NCBI RefSeq assembly: GCF_027409185.1
Contig: NC_084474.1
Coordinates: 27,619,382-27,683,381, forward strand
Reading direction: 5' to 3'
Source of the DNA: Cynocephalus volans
Taxonomy: Eukaryota > Chordata > Mammalia > Dermoptera > Cynocephalidae
DNA: 64,000 bases
The position numbers were made by a program, and so were the translations under genes. Under the pieces are notes generated by a model that worked only from the letters and a program-made list of their open reading frames with translations, was not told where the DNA came from and did not search any database. Below are positions 1 to 12,119 of the stretch, piece after piece (the stretch's first letter is position 1; each line of letters opens with the position of its first letter).

Positions 1-986
1 TATGTTTGCTTGTATATGCATAAAGAAACTCTTGAAGGGTAGAAATGAAACTTTTAATGGTGAATCATTGTGGTCATGGTGGAGAGTGAAGGCTGGATAG
101 TGAGTCATAGGAGTGGGATAGAGTTTTTTTTACTGTATAACTTACTGTATTTTTTTATTTTAAAAGATGACCAGTAAGTGGATCTTAACCCTTGACTTGG
201 GATTGACAGCACCACGCTTTCCCAGGTGAGCCACAGGCTGGCCCTGTATTTTTTGATTTTTGAATTATGTGAATATTTTGCCTATAGAAACAATTAAGGA
301 GAAAAAGAAGAGTCCAAATTATGTTGTCTATTGAAAGATGTCAGCTAGATAAACAGACACTTCCCTCTTTTTGTTTATCTGTTTCTTTCTCTTCGTATTT
401 TTTTAGTCTGGAAAATGGCAAAATACTGAGACAAATAGTGAGAAATTAGCAAAAATTAGAAAAGTTCATAAAAATGGACCAAATTATGCAAAGGTTTGTC
501 CAGGCTAAGTACTGAAAAACTTGAGATTTGCTGAATTGTGGATTCATTTCTCTAAGTAATAGATAAATTGAGTTTGTGTTGATAAATGAAAGACAAGAAA
601 TATCAAGATTAATTATTTATTAAGTATGTGTGCCTGTTGCTATTAAGTATGCTGTTACTGCTCAGGGGTTTGTGGAGTACAATGTTTCATTTTCCAGAAT
701 GTAAATTAGATGACACTTTTGCATTTCTATTTTATGTATGATTTGTGATGAAAACCTCTTTTTGCCAAGGGAGAGTTTTCCTTTGATGGACACTTGAAAG
801 GCATTTGAATGATTTAAAATGTGAAAGTTATTTTTTGCTTTTAAAAAAATATATGGTTAAAAAAAAGCTCAAATTGTATAAGAGTATACAATAGGAGATG
901 AGTTTCCCTCCTCTCACAGATCCCTAGGTCCTTCTATAGAGTTTCTTAAATGGGCATTAAATGGTTGAACCCTCTTTATTACCTAT
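1..986 (+). other. XKR9 intron, mostly unassigned
   Basis: This AT-rich stretch lies upstream of the first XKR9 exon in the window and is presumed to be intron. The only repeat I can name here is the CYN fragment at about 150-246. I see no coding potential and no family signature in the rest. Confidence 0.4.
150..246 (-). mobile_element. CYN tRNA-derived SINE fragment (second monomer plus end)
   Basis: The minus strand carries a diverged single unit of the tRNA-Ile-like SINE. Read on the plus strand it shows the tail-proximal phrase AAGATGACCAGTAAGTGGAT, then CTTAACCCTTGACTTGG and the head GGCTGGCC in reverse. A T-rich tract lies at its left edge. No clear target-site duplication was found, so it is probably old or truncated. 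Confidence 0.6.
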
Positions 987-1135
987 ATATATATATATAT
1001 ATTTTTGTCTTTTTCGTGACCGGTACTCAGCCAGTGAGTGCGTCGGCCATTCCTATATAGGGTCCAAACCTGCGGCGGGAGCGTCGCTGCGCTCCCAGCG
1101 CCGCACTCTCCGGAGTGCGCCACGGGGGTAGGCCC
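987..1135 (-). mobile_element. CYN SINE, hairpin (GC-rich) subtype, antisense
   Basis: This is an antisense SINE flanked by the 9-bp duplication ATTACCTAT (978-986 and 1136-1144). It belongs to the GC-rich subtype in which the anticodon region is replaced by a GGGAGCG...CGCTCCC-type hairpin. The second monomer is shortened and joined to a GTCTTTTTCGTGACCGGT tail, read on the plus strand. An AT dinucleotide run marks its A-tail side. It forms an inverted pair with the neighbouring sense copy. Confidence 0.85.
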
Positions 1136-1168
1136 ATTACCTATTTTTCAATTTAAAATTCCGTAGAG

Positions 1169-1314
1169 GGCCGAGGCCCGTGGCGCACTCGGGAGAGTGC
1201 GGCGCTGTGAGCGCGACGACGCTCCCGCCGCAGGTTCGGATCCTATATAGGAATGGCCGGTGCACTCACTGGCTGAGTGCCGGTCACAAAAAGACAAAAA
1301 AAAAAAAAAAAAAA
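1169..1314 (+). mobile_element. CYN SINE, hairpin subtype, sense
   Basis: This sense copy of the same GC-rich subtype is flanked by the 14-bp duplication AAAATTCCGTAGAG (1155-1168 and 1315-1328) and ends in a long A-tract. The head GGGCCGAGGCCCGTGGCGCA is clear. The GGTTCGGATCC B-box-like segment follows the hairpin. It lies 33 bp from an inverted partner. Confidence 0.88.
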
Positions 1315-1419
1315 AAAATTCCGTAGAGAGAGGTCATCTGGTAATGTTCCAATTTCCTAGAGTATAATACTGTGATACTTTAGCATCTGGGCCTTTTACC
1401 TCAATCTCCAGATATTTGG

Positions 1420-2474
1420 GGATTTTTAAAATATGTTATTGTTGATTTCTTAATTTCGTTATGAGAACACACTTTGTTGATTACCGTCTTTTTACATTTA
1501 TTAAGACTTGTTTTTATGGCCCACCATATAATCTAACTTGGTGAATATTCGTGTGCATTTTAAAAGAATTTGTAATTTTCAGTTGTTGAGTGTAGTTTTC
1601 TATAAATGTCCATTAGATCAATTAGGCTGCTAGTGTTATTCAAATCTTTGGTATCCTTACTGATTTCTTAAATGTGAAATGTGTACTTTTTCTTTTACTT
1701 ACTGAGAGACAGAGTTAAAATCCTTGATTAAGATTGTAGATTTGTTGTCTTTTACCTTTACCTTTGACAATTTTTGCTTCATATATCTTAAAACTCCATT
1801 ATTAGATTTAGGAATGTTATGTCTTCCTGATGAATTAATTATTATATTATTATGACATGATCATTTTTGTCTTTGGTAGTATTCTTTGATTTGAAATCTG
1901 TTTTGTCTGAGATATTGATATAGACATATCAACTTTTTGGTCATTTCCTTTCAAACTATCTGTGTCTTCATGTTTAAAGACAGTCCCTTGCAAATCACAT
2001 GAAGTTGTATGTTGCTTTTTTTATCCAGTTTGACAATTTCTTTTACTTGGGATGTTTAATCCTATTACATTTAGTGTAATTATTAATATAGTTGCCTTCT
2101 GGCTTTTGTTGTTTCTGGTGAGAAGTCAGCCAACATTCTTGTTTCTTCATGTGGAATGTGTCATTTTTCTCTGTTTTTAATATGTTCTCTTTGTATTTGA
2201 TTTTCAGCAATTTGAGTATGATTTGCCTGTGTATGATTTGTATCTTTTCTGCTTGGGTTCATTGAGCTTTTTGGATCTGTATGCTACTATTTTCAATCAA
2301 ATGTGGAAAATTTTTTGTCTAATATTTTGTCAAGTATTTTTCTTCCTGCCGCATTCTCTCTTTTTCCTTCTGGGACTTCAATTATACCTATGTTATCAAG
2401 GTTATATTCATTTTTCCCCCATTTTTTTTTTGTTTGTGCTTTAGTGTGGATGATTTCTCATGACCTGTTGCCTT
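1420..2474 (-). mobile_element. Old L1 fragment, ORF2 endonuclease region
   Basis: The plus strand reads as the reverse complement of L1 ORF2 5' sequence. It includes the stretch equivalent to the endonuclease part of ORF2 (around 1600-1960) and the ORF1/ORF2 junction region (2040-2240). It is strongly diverged with no long open frame. It abuts a MaLR LTR on its right. Confidence 0.6.
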
Positions 2475-2822
2475 TGTCCGGTGAGGTTGCTATAACAGAG
2501 CACCATAAACTGGGCAGCTTTTAAACAACTAAAATCTATTTTTTATAATTTTGGAGGCTGGGAAGTCCAAGATCAGGGTCCTGGCTGATTTGGTATCTGG
2601 TGAGGACTTTCTTTCTGTTTCATAGATGGCATCTTTTAGCTATGTCCTCCCATGGTGGAAGGGCAAGGCAACTCTCTGAGACCACCTTTATAAGTGCATT
2701 AATCTTGTTAATCATATCTCAAAGGGTTCCCCACCCCACTTCAAATACCATCACATTAGGGATTAGGTTTCGACATGTGAATTTTGTGGCATACAAACAT
2801 TCAGCTCTTCTATACCTCATTT
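2475..2822 (-). mobile_element. MaLR (MLT1/MST-like) LTR, antisense
   Basis: The plus strand runs through the reverse-complement landmarks of MaLR LTRs. These are a TTGCTATAACAGAGCACCA segment, the CTGGGCAGCTT and ATTTTGGAGGCTGGGAAGTC segments, then CATCACATTAGGGATTAGG. These match the 3'-to-5' order of MST/MLT1 LTRs. It is an ancient endogenous retrovirus-like LTR with no internal coding region alongside. Confidence 0.65.
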
Positions 2823-3204
2823 TTAAAAATATTTTGTGCAGAATTTATCATTCTCATCATTAGGAAGGTTAGCATGATAGAGGGTAATTTATCATTATGG
2901 AAGCTGGTGCCTTTTTATTTCAAACAAATTATTCCATAAAACTGAAACAGTGTTCTGTTGATTTAAAAAGTTATATTCATATTTTCCTTTCCTATGAAAT
3001 TACACTAAAATAAACAAAACTTTGTATAGATTTGCCATTAATTGCTACAGAATTGGAAAATATTCCTCCCCGAAGTGACTGGAAATGTGCATATGCATAT
3101 TTGTAAACAGCCCTATTTTAAAAAAAATTTCTTTCATTTTTAATGAATTAATTTATGGCCACAGGCTGGTGCAGGGAATGGAACCCTGGACCTGTTTTAT
3201 TTTT

Positions 3205-3447
3205 AACAGACACTATATTGCATTCGACAGGTGCCAGGCACTGGTCTAAGCATTTTATATATATTAACTCATTTATTCATCACATCAACCAAGTGAAGTA
3301 GGTATGATGATTAACCCCATTTTCAAGATAAAGAAACTAAAGCACAGAGAGATTAAGCTAGGAAGTGGTGGAGCCAGGATTTAAACCCAGCCATTCTGGC
3401 ATTATTAGAGTTTGTATTCTTAACCACTATGCTCTGCTACCTCTCCC
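3205..3447 (-). mobile_element. MIR SINE, antisense
   Basis: The core ACTCATTTATTCATCACATC, the CCCCATTTTCAAGATAAAGA stretch and the tRNA-derived end (AACCACTATGCTCTGCTACC) occur in the order of the reverse-complemented MIR consensus. It is an ancient therian-wide tRNA-derived SINE, diverged and without a recognisable duplication. Confidence 0.75.
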
Positions 3448-4029
3448 AGTCTATGCAGCCTGTACTAATTATCCTCTGGGTATGTATCTGTCAATGTTTG
3501 TGAATTTTTCAAGTTTTTCAATGATTTCCGCCTGCATATAAACCACTTAAAGAACACAAAGCACATACTCCCTGTTGTGCCAAATACCCAGAAAAGACTC
3601 AAATACAACTTCTCTTATAAATCCTGCCTATAAATCCCAGGCAGTATTAATCATTTTTTCTTCCGTACTTTCATAGCACAGTATTTACATTTCTAATGAG
3701 TGGTTATTTATTTATTTTTGCCTTGTATTGCAGCTAGTGGTTTATAGGCTTGACCCTCCCACTAGGTTGTAAGATCATTGAGGGTGGAGACTACGCCTTC
3801 ATCATTTTTGCAGACATTCTTCTCCATCCTAGCATCTAGCCCACATTGAATATGATGTATCATTTTATTCCAAAACTGTGCTAGATGAATAATCTTTGCG
3901 AATCCATATATGTATACATCTTGTTTGTAATAGGAATATCTTATATTTATGTTTACTTTCAACTTTCTAAAGTCCCTTTATATCTACTTTATATTTATGG
4001 AAAAATGACATAAGCTTTTATTTATTCAT

Positions 4030-4975
4030 TTACTAATTATTTTCTGAGCCCCTACTATGTGCCAGGTACTGTTATAGTTGTTTACGATTAAAAAATTTAT
4101 ATTCGTATTCACCTTTCTCATGAAATTACCCTCAGATAAGCAAAACACGTAGCAATGAACAAAAGTTTCTCATTTCACGAACATTACATTTTTGCGAGAA
4201 GGTAAAGATAATCAACCAAAAGAAATAATGTGCTAGGTGGCAGTAAGTATTATGAAGAAAAATAACATAAAGAGGTAGGATATGATACAGAATACTACTT
4301 TAGATGATGCGGTCTGGAAGGGTTCTATGAGGAAGAGACATTTGAGTAGAGACCTGAATGAAGTTAAGGAACAAATTTTTAAAATATCTGAGGTTTAGAA
4401 GAGTTCTAGGCAGAGGGAATAGCAAAGACAAAGGCCTTTAAGTTGGGAAAAACAGCAAGGAGGCCACACTAGAAGAGTGGGAGAAATGAGATGAAAAGGT
4501 AGCAGTGTAAGTTTGTGTGGGAGGCAGATCGTAGAGGGCCTTGTAAGATATGCCAAGGACTTTGGGTTTTATTCTAAGTTTGATGGAAATCATTGGAACT
4601 TTTGGGCAGAGGAGTGACATCTGAATTATGTTTAAAAGGTTCAATCTGAATGCTGTGTAGAGAATAGGTTACATGGGGAGAAAGAGTAGAATCAAAGAGA
4701 CCAATTATGAGGATATTGAAACAATCCAGGCCAGAGATTTGGCTGCTTAAACTAGGGTGGTAGCAGTGGAAGTGGTAAGAAGTGTTCAGATTCTGGGTAT
4801 GGTTGAAGTTACAACCAAGAGCCAAGAGAACTTGCTGAGGAATTTTTTTATAGGGTATGAGAAAAAGGGAGGAGTTGGAAATTATTCCCACATTTTGGCT
4901 TGAGCAACATGGTGAATATTAGCACCATTTACTGAAATGGGAAACTGGTAGAAGGAACAGGTTGAAACAGAGTAT
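4030..4975. repeat. Ancient mammalian interspersed repeat, family uncertain
   Basis: The phrases CCTACTATGTGCCAGGTACT, GGGCCTTGTAAGATATGCCA and TTTTATTCTAAGTTTGATGG belong to a widespread ancient mammalian repeat whose family name I cannot assign safely. The reading frames within it are short and chance-like. A RepeatMasker run would name it. Confidence 0.45.
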
Positions 4976-5394
4976 ATATCACTGCCTTTATATATATGAG
5001 GAAACTGAGACGTACATGAAAAGTTTTGATAAGCTCTGGGATAGAATCCTGGTTGCCTTAATGCTAGCCTCAGATTTCTTCTAAATAAGTGTCTCAGTTT
5101 TTTTGTTATTAATTTTACTTATATCATGATAGCTCATGTTCATTTTAAAATACTTTCAAAAGAAGAGCCTGATCAGGGATGTTTTAAGAGTCCTTGAGGT
5201 TTTATACATTTTCTAGGATGGTAATGGTCAAAGAGTTTAGCACCTTGTAGATATTGAGTAATTGTTTGCTAGATTAAATTGAAAGAAAATTTAATTTGTC
5301 TTCAAACTTAACATTCTCATAAGGGAATGTATCTGTGTAGTAGTTAAGATAATTATATAAACTGAAAGTTGTGATTTGTCTTTCAGAAAGCAAA

Positions 5395-5600
5395 GGTTAA
5401 GACTAGGAGTCATAAGATTCCCGTTTGGACCCCAGGTCTGCCCCTTACTCTCTGTAACTATTAGCAAATCTACCTACCTTTCTGTCTTAGTTTTCCCATC
5501 TGTGAGATGGGAATAATACCTACTCATCTCATGTAATTATTGTAAAGATGAAATGAGATCATGTATGCTTAATAGGCTTATCACACAACTAGTGCATCAA
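5395..5600 (+). mobile_element. MIR SINE, sense
   Basis: Diverged MIR segments appear in sense order. There is a tRNA-like head remnant (CCCGTTTGGACCCCAGGTCT), then the CTTAGTTTTCCCATCTGTGA conserved core, then GATGAAATGAGATCATGTAT. It lies in the intron about 190 bp upstream of the intact XKR9 exon. Confidence 0.72.
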
Positions 5601-5736
5601 ACGTACGATACAATTGTATGAAGTCTGAATCTCAGTAAAGCCACCATGAGATGTTCACAAAAAATCTGTAGTAAAGTTTGGAAAAATTCTGGACATAAAC
5701 ACATGTTGCCTTTTTCAAAATTTTTATGTATATTAA

Positions 5737-6015
<279 letters not shown>

Positions 6016-6089
6016 TAAGTCTTTCCTAACACACTATGTTAGATGGTTGCCACTGAGATCTATGTGAACTCTTTGGCAGGTTTTACATT

Positions 6090-6680
6090 TTTAAATTCTT
6101 TTTCTTTTAAAAATTATTTATTTTTTTGAAAAGGAAGTACAGTAACATGGTTCAGATATCAAAAAGAATATCTTCTTCCTGTTTCTTCTCATTCCTTCTT
6201 TTGTCTGCCCAGAAAGGAAAATTCTGTAGTCAATTAGTTGATGGTGCTTTGAGAGAATTTTAAAAAATCATATATTCTTTTATTTCTTTAACACAAATGG
6301 TAATAAAATAAAAACTCTGCTTTTTGCATTTAATGATATATCTTGGAGATCTATCCATATCACTACAGAAAGAGCTCGTCATTCATTTTTATTATGTGCA
6401 TTGCATGGCAAATTATGGATATACCATATTTACTTAACAAGCCTCCTATTTATGTTAATTTAGGTTGTTTCTAATATTTTACATTGAAAAAAATGCTCCA
6501 ATGAATAATCATATGCATATATCATTTTACATGTGTGAAATATATCCGTAGTGTAAATTCCCAGAATTGGAATCACCAAGTAAGAGTGGAAATGCTACAA
6601 AACTAATGAAAGTTTTGCAAGTTAGCCAATAGGCTTGCTGTTTTATAGCAGATTTCTTCATTAGGTTAAAATGTTCATTT
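6090..6680 (-). mobile_element. Old L1/HAL1-like 3' region, antisense
   Basis: The plus strand carries reverse-complement L1-type 3' sequence: 'agagctcgtcattcattttt', 'attgcatggcaaattatgga' and a 'gtgtaaattcccagaattgg'-type motif. It is diverged and has no open frame. It lies in the XKR9 intron just downstream of the intact exon. Confidence 0.5.
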
Positions 6681-6689
6681 TTTCAAAGG

Positions 6690-6786
6690 AATTTTTTTTT
6701 CTTGGTAGCTAGCCAGTAAGGGGATCTGAACACTTTGGCCTTGGTTGTTATAATGCTGCTCTCCAACTGAGCTAACTGGCCAGCCG
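6690..6786 (-). mobile_element. CYN tRNA-Ile-like SINE monomer, antisense
   Basis: On the minus strand it runs from the head GGCTGGCCAGTTAGCTCAGT, which closely resembles the 5' half of tRNA-Ile with the A box, to a tail before a T-tract on the plus strand. It is a single unit of the older, monomer type that ends in a GCTAGC-like stretch and A-tail. It is intronic to XKR9. Confidence 0.75.
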
Positions 6787-7339
6787 TATTTCATTCTTTT
6801 TAAAACATTTTTTAATAGATATTTCATTTGAGATGCTTAAAAAACCATTTATTTGTGAAATAATGGTCCCAATTTTCATTAATGACTAAGGTTTCACGTA
6901 GACTTGGATTCTTCTCAGTATGGGGCAGATTGTCATCTTCCCTGGAGTTCACTGTCCTAGACTCACTGGTGAGATCAGTTTATCCCTCAGAACAGACTCC
7001 CTGTTCCCAATTTCCCATAAACCTCTAGACTGTAGCCCCTTCTAATATTTTTGCCTTTACTTTGTTAATAAGACACAAAAATGAACCTATTATGTATGAG
7101 ATTTCTTTTTCCTTGTGATGCAAAGAATTCATTTGTTGGGACTTAAAAGTTATGTATCATATAGTTGCTGCAGTTAGAAATTCAACAATTAGAGCTTACA
7201 GCCTATATTATGGTAGAGGTGATGATGATTCCAAGTGATTCATAGCATCTAGACCAGCTATAGGATCCAGTGACAACTATCTTTATGTTATGGTTCTGTT
7301 TTCATCCTTATAACTTCTCCTTGAAGTGAGAAGTTGTGG

Positions 7340-7700
7340 TAAGTTAGTTAAAAATAGCAAAAATGAGAAATAATCCAATTGTCTAACAGTAGAGAAATTA
7401 GTAAGTAAATTATTGTAGTCTGTTAGTATGGAACTTTATGTAGCCACAAGAAAGAGTGTTTACAAAGAACTTTTAATGACAGTATATTTTATTTATAAAA
7501 TGAAATTTAAGCAAAAAGCAGTTTATAAAACTTTCTATCAGCACATTTTTAAGGATACAAAGAAATTATTATATAGAAAAATGTCTGGAAGAAAATGTGC
7601 CAAAATATTGTGTGGTTGCTTCTTGGTAGTGGGATTATGAATGATTTTTTTCATCATCTTTATAATTTTCAGATTTTCTATAGTAACAACGTATCATTAG
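7340..7700 (+). mobile_element. Probable old L1 3' region, sense
   Basis: The order of motifs (AAATTAGTAAGTAAATTATT, then GGAACTTTATGTAGCCACAA, then TTTATAATTTTCAGATTTTC) resembles the 3' portion of L1M elements in sense orientation. The 70-codon frame within it is chance. Assignment is tentative. Confidence 0.4.
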
Positions 7701-7739
7701 ACAATCAGGAAAAAAAACCTCAAAATTAAAAAAATCAGG

Positions 7740-8535
7740 TTGTTACTAAGCCCGAGTCTGGCTGCCTATTGCCAAACAGAAACAAAAGACTTGAAAGTCT
7801 AATGTTGGTGAAAAAAGGGAAGGCAGCTTTATTCCAGAACACTGGTACCCTGAGGAGATGGTGGGCTAACCTATCTCATATTCTCAAGTTAATTGAATGT
7901 TTATATAAGGTAAGAAATGAAAAGTGAAAAGCAGGAGAGAGGAGGACATTGGTTGTGGGGGTTCTGTGTAAGGAGTCATTTGTAAAATCTTGCCAAGGCT
8001 CTGTCTGGTTTCTGTTCTCGTCCTTGACATTATCTTAGGATCCTGCAGGATTTTGATTTGCTTTGGGGTGGAGTCAGCATAGCTTTATTGATATCTTCCT
8101 GAGTTTCTCAGGATCTGGATAATATGTGCCTCATAGCAAGTCTACAACTCTGGGCTGACTGGAAAACAGCTTTACATTTATGTAAATAATGTTGTCCTAC
8201 CCTGAAACCAAGGTTCATATTAAATAACCATGGGAAAAGAGGGAACTCAGAGAAATGCATGCTAAGCTAGTTTTTATGTTTGTCTTGTATTCTACTAGAC
8301 AAGCAAATTCCTGTTTCTGGGGATTCAGCCAGCAAGTTTGCCTTGCAAACTTCCTCCAAGGCTGAGGTGTGCTCCAGCCCTAGGGGAAAAGGATCAAATA
8401 TGATCAAATACGGAGGGTCCTGCCCTTCTTCTCATGTTCCTCCTTCAGTTTTGTTCACTCTAGCAGAGTTACGTATAGAAATACTTCAGAAAACTGAACA
8501 TATTCTTTTATCTCTGCTTCTGAAATCACACTAAA
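7740..8535. other. Unassigned intronic stretch, possibly LTR-derived
   Basis: This stretch is less AT-rich than its surroundings and begins TGTTACTAAGCC. It contains segments such as CAGCTTTATTCCAGAACACT that remind me of an antisense LTR. I found no short direct repeats at the edges and cannot assign a family. An 84-codon frame at 8280-8534 shows no recognisable protein. Confidence 0.25.
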
Positions 8536-8539
8536 AAGG

Positions 8540-10290
8540 AGAATAAAAAAGTAAAAACATTATAAACATAGGGACAAAGAGATTGCAGAGTAGAATAGCA
8601 GATTAGAAATGTCAATAAATGTTTAGAAGATGGAATGCAGATGGAAAACTTGGGTTATTTGAATCAACCCTTCTACTGAAAGGCTAAATTATTTTAGTCA
8701 CCCCTCGCACTGAAAATATCTAACAATTTTGGATAAAATATTTTTAAAAGTCTTCCTAAAACATAAAATATCTGATACAACAGGCCAAAATATACATGAA
8801 AGTGGGAATGCAGTATGCTTAAGTAGGACTCTGAAGGCATTTATGCCCTGAGGGTTTTTGCTGAACCTTATAAATAGGAGATTCAGTTTTGATAACTTTC
8901 CAGGGTGTAGAAGACAGAAAATAAAACTAAGGGTTCCCACAAGGAGGGACATCTCTATGGTTATAAATCCTAATCTATAAAGCAGGGACTTCAAAACGCA
9001 CCCTTCTCAGGGTAAGAGTGAAGTTTTCTACCTCACCACTTTCAAGAGACTAATGAATATTGCTTTGATGCTCAGTAGAGCAGGGGAGAACATCCCTGAG
9101 AAGTGATAACAATCAGATTTTGGACCAAATTTACTTCTGTTGGCTAGTCCAGAAAACTAACAAAAGCCAAGCTGTGAGTATAGTTTAAAGTGGTCCAAGA
9201 CTGATAGTGCCCATAGATATCTGGCAGAAACAAGAATAAATCCTCCCTGAGGGAATATGCCTTCTCTTAGGCCTCAAATAATTTTCACAAATAGTATTCC
9301 AAGCAAAATGAATGGTTGACAGTAGTTTATAGTGCCAAAAGTAATGAGGTATTATGAGTAAAAACCAGCATGAATAGAAAAAACTCATTAAGACTTTAGA
9401 TTTTGGAAAGTATAAATATAAAGTATAAAGCGTAAAATATAAAGCAAAGTATAAAACAAACATTCTGTTTTTTTTTTTTTTTTTTTTTTTGGTGGGGGGT
9501 GGGTGGCTGGGGATCCAAACCTGTTCTTTTATGTTTAAAGAAGTAAATGATGAACTTGAAAATATGGAATAGGAAGCTGTTAAAAATGAGTTTATATTTG
9601 AAAAAGAAGAAAAACTTATGGGAATTAAAAAATTCAAGAATTGAAATTAAAAACTCAGTATATTAAACACAACTGAGTAGACTAGGTAAGTAGTTCAGAT
9701 TGTAGCTTAGAGAGACAAAGAGGTGGAAGATATGAAAGAGATATTAAGAGACATGAAGGATAGGATGAGAAGGTCTAATATATATCTGAGCAGAGTCCCC
9801 AAAGGAGAAAAGAGAAAGAATGAAGCAGAGGCAATATTTGAAAAGATAATGGCTGAAAAAATTTTAGAACTGATGAGAGACACCTACCCAGAGAGTCAAG
9901 AAGCCCATCATCTCACAAGCATACTAAGTATAAAGAAATCCATACAACAGCATGTCACCATTAAAGGAAATTCCAAAGAATGTACTTTAGTCAGAACACT
10001 TCTGTTCTGAGGTGCAAGAAGGAATAAAGAGCAAAGAAAGTAGTAAATATACGGATAAATCTAAGTGAACATTGACTATATAAAACAAAAATAATACTAT
10101 TGTGTTAAGAAAAAGACAGAATGAAAATACAGGACAACAATAACATGTAAGTCAGGTGGAGGATACGTGGACTCAGTCTTTTAAATTCCTTGTATAGTCC
10201 AGGAGAAAGTTAAAGCAAAGGTGGATCTGGGTTTTTTGCGATGTAAAACAAAAACATTTAGAGAGACTTTATTTAAGAAAAAGAATATAA
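8540..10290 (+). mobile_element. HAL1/L1M ORF1-type fragment, sense
   Basis: Sense L1 ORF1-like sequence runs here. The segment at 9723-10010 translates as EDMKEILRDMKDRMRRSN, then a GEKRKNEAEAIFEKIMAEKI block, which is the coiled-coil-to-RRM region of L1 ORF1 proteins. Downstream sequence resembles HAL1, the half-L1 that lacks ORF2. The frame is broken on both sides. A T-tract followed by GGGGATCCAAACC at 9470-9525 may be a truncated CYN fragment. Confidence 0.55.
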
Positions 10291-10302
10291 TATTAGGGAA
10301 TT

Positions 10303-10508
10303 GTGTTAGTCAGCTTGGGTTGCCATAACAGAATAACACAGACTTGGTGGCTTAAAAAAGTAGAAATTTATTTTCTCACAATTCTGGAAACTGGAAGTTC
10401 AGTATCAAAGTGCCAGCAGGGTTGGTTTCTGGTGAGGCCTCTCTCCTTGGATTGTAAACATCTGCTTTCTCCCTTCATCCTCACATGACCTTTCCTCTGT
10501 GTACACAC

Positions 10509-10550
<42 letters not shown>

Positions 10551-10680
10551 AGGGAGGGAGGGAGGGAGAGAAAATGACTCTCTAGTGTCTCTTCCTCTTC
10601 TCCAAATACAGTCACATTGGGGGATTGGGGGTTAGGGCTTCAATGTATAAGTTTTGGAGACACATAATTCAGTTCATAAA
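10303..10680 (-). mobile_element. MaLR (MST-like) LTR, antisense, with GA-rich tract
   Basis: The reverse-complement MaLR landmarks are well preserved: TTGTGTTAGTCAGCTTGGGT, GGTTTCTGGTGAGGCCTCTC, then CCAAATACAGTCACATTGGG and GGGTTAGGGCTTCAATGTAT. A purine microsatellite, (GA)n followed by (GGGA)n at 10,508-10,570, has expanded inside the LTR. Confidence 0.8.
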
Positions 10681-10689
10681 AGATATGAA

Positions 10690-11778
10690 AGTAAATATTT
10701 ATTTAAAATAAGAAAATACAGCAAATTACAGATATGTGAAAGTTGACACCACAAATTTTACAAAAGGAAGAAAAATATATTTTTACTTTTTTAATACGCT
10801 TTTCTCTAGATTTTTTTGCGTCATACTCTTTGATTGGCTTTTGATTTGATAGCAATTTTATAGTATAATTTCCATAGAGAAAATAGAAATTAATTAATAC
10901 TTTCTCTAGCATAATTATTGAAATTTGTTTTTTATTACTTTTAATTTAGAAAAGTTTTTTTCAACTTCATAATTGATTGGTAATATGTATATTTTTTGGA
11001 ATGCTGTCAAATTTTGGAAAACCTCTACCAATTTCTTTAATAATGTGCTATAGGATTTCAGGATATTTCAAGATTTTGTTTTTAGATGAAGTGACTAATT
11101 TTAAATACTGTTTGAATTGACATCACTAATTTATTGTCAATATCTTATTTAGTGAATAGTGGGAATTTTATATTTTCTTCAATGGTGTCAGTATTTAGTG
11201 TCAAATCAGAAAGAAATTAATGAGTCTGTATCATGTGACTGGCAGGGTCATTTCAGACCAAGGAAAATGTATAACTAAAGGAATGGTTTGGTGAAGATAA
11301 AGAATTCAGTTTGGATAGAGTGTAATGTATAGGTTAAGGCAGCAATACGATCTGAAAAAAACATATTAGAAGCAGGTAGTAAGTGGGAAATGGGCAGCAA
11401 TGTCAAACTAATAGTGTCAATAGGATGAGGATAGACATCATGCCCTAACATTACGAATCAAAGGCCTGTTGATGGCATAATCATATGAAAGGCTCTCCCA
11501 CTTACTAATATTAATTATCCAAGCAAGCCTTGTAAACGTCTCTACACCTAAACTAAATGTATTCTCAACTTAATTTCTCTTAGCCGATCCCCACAATGGC
11601 CACGGCCACTTTAATGCTGAGGAGAAATGTGAGAGAGGAAAGTAGGAGTAGAAAGAGATGGGGAATTTAATCATCTGAAATCAAAAGTGTCTTATTTTTG
11701 CAAAGTTTATAAAAACATATGACAAGGTGAGCACATTGCCGGGGGTTTTTGCCAGCCTCAGAAGGAGTGAGAGTCCTT
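10690..11778. other. XKR9 intron, unassigned AT-rich sequence
   Basis: No repeat family, splice-flanked exon or long frame is recognisable here. It separates the MaLR LTR from a CYN dimer. Confidence 0.3.
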
Positions 11779-11794
11779 GAAATTTAAGCTTCAC

Positions 11795-11970
11795 GGGCCG
11801 GCCTGTGGCTCACTCGGGAGAGTGCGGTGCTGATAACACCAAGGCCACGGGTTCGGATCCCATATAGGGATGGCCGGTTAGCTCACTGGGTGAGCATGGT
11901 GCTGACAACACCAAGTCAAGGGTTAAGATCCCCTTACCGGTCGTCTTTTTAAAAAAAAAAAAAAAAAAAA
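11795..11970 (+). mobile_element. CYN dimeric SINE, sense
   Basis: This complete dimer has a first unit beginning GGGCCGGCCTGTGGCTCACT with GATAACACCAAGGCCACGGG. A second unit follows, starting GGCCGGTTAGCTCACTGGGT and ending CCCCTTACCGGTCGTCTTT plus an A-tail. It is flanked by the 16-bp exact duplication GAAATTTAAGCTTCAC (11,779-11,794 and 11,971-11,986). Confidence 0.92.
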
Positions 11971-12119
11971 GAAATTTAAGCTTCACTATCTTCATGATCA
12001 ATCTGCCTCCAAGGGAACCATATTTATTTGCTTTAAACTTTCATGTCAATTCATAGGGAACTCACCAAAGAATAAAAACAAGGCATATTACAGAAGGATG
12101 TGGGTCATTAAATTGAAAA

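Noticed and set aside
7740..8535. A complete antisense LTR
   Set aside because: The ends can be read as TG...CA, but no flanking duplication was found and the family is not recognised. It is left as unassigned.
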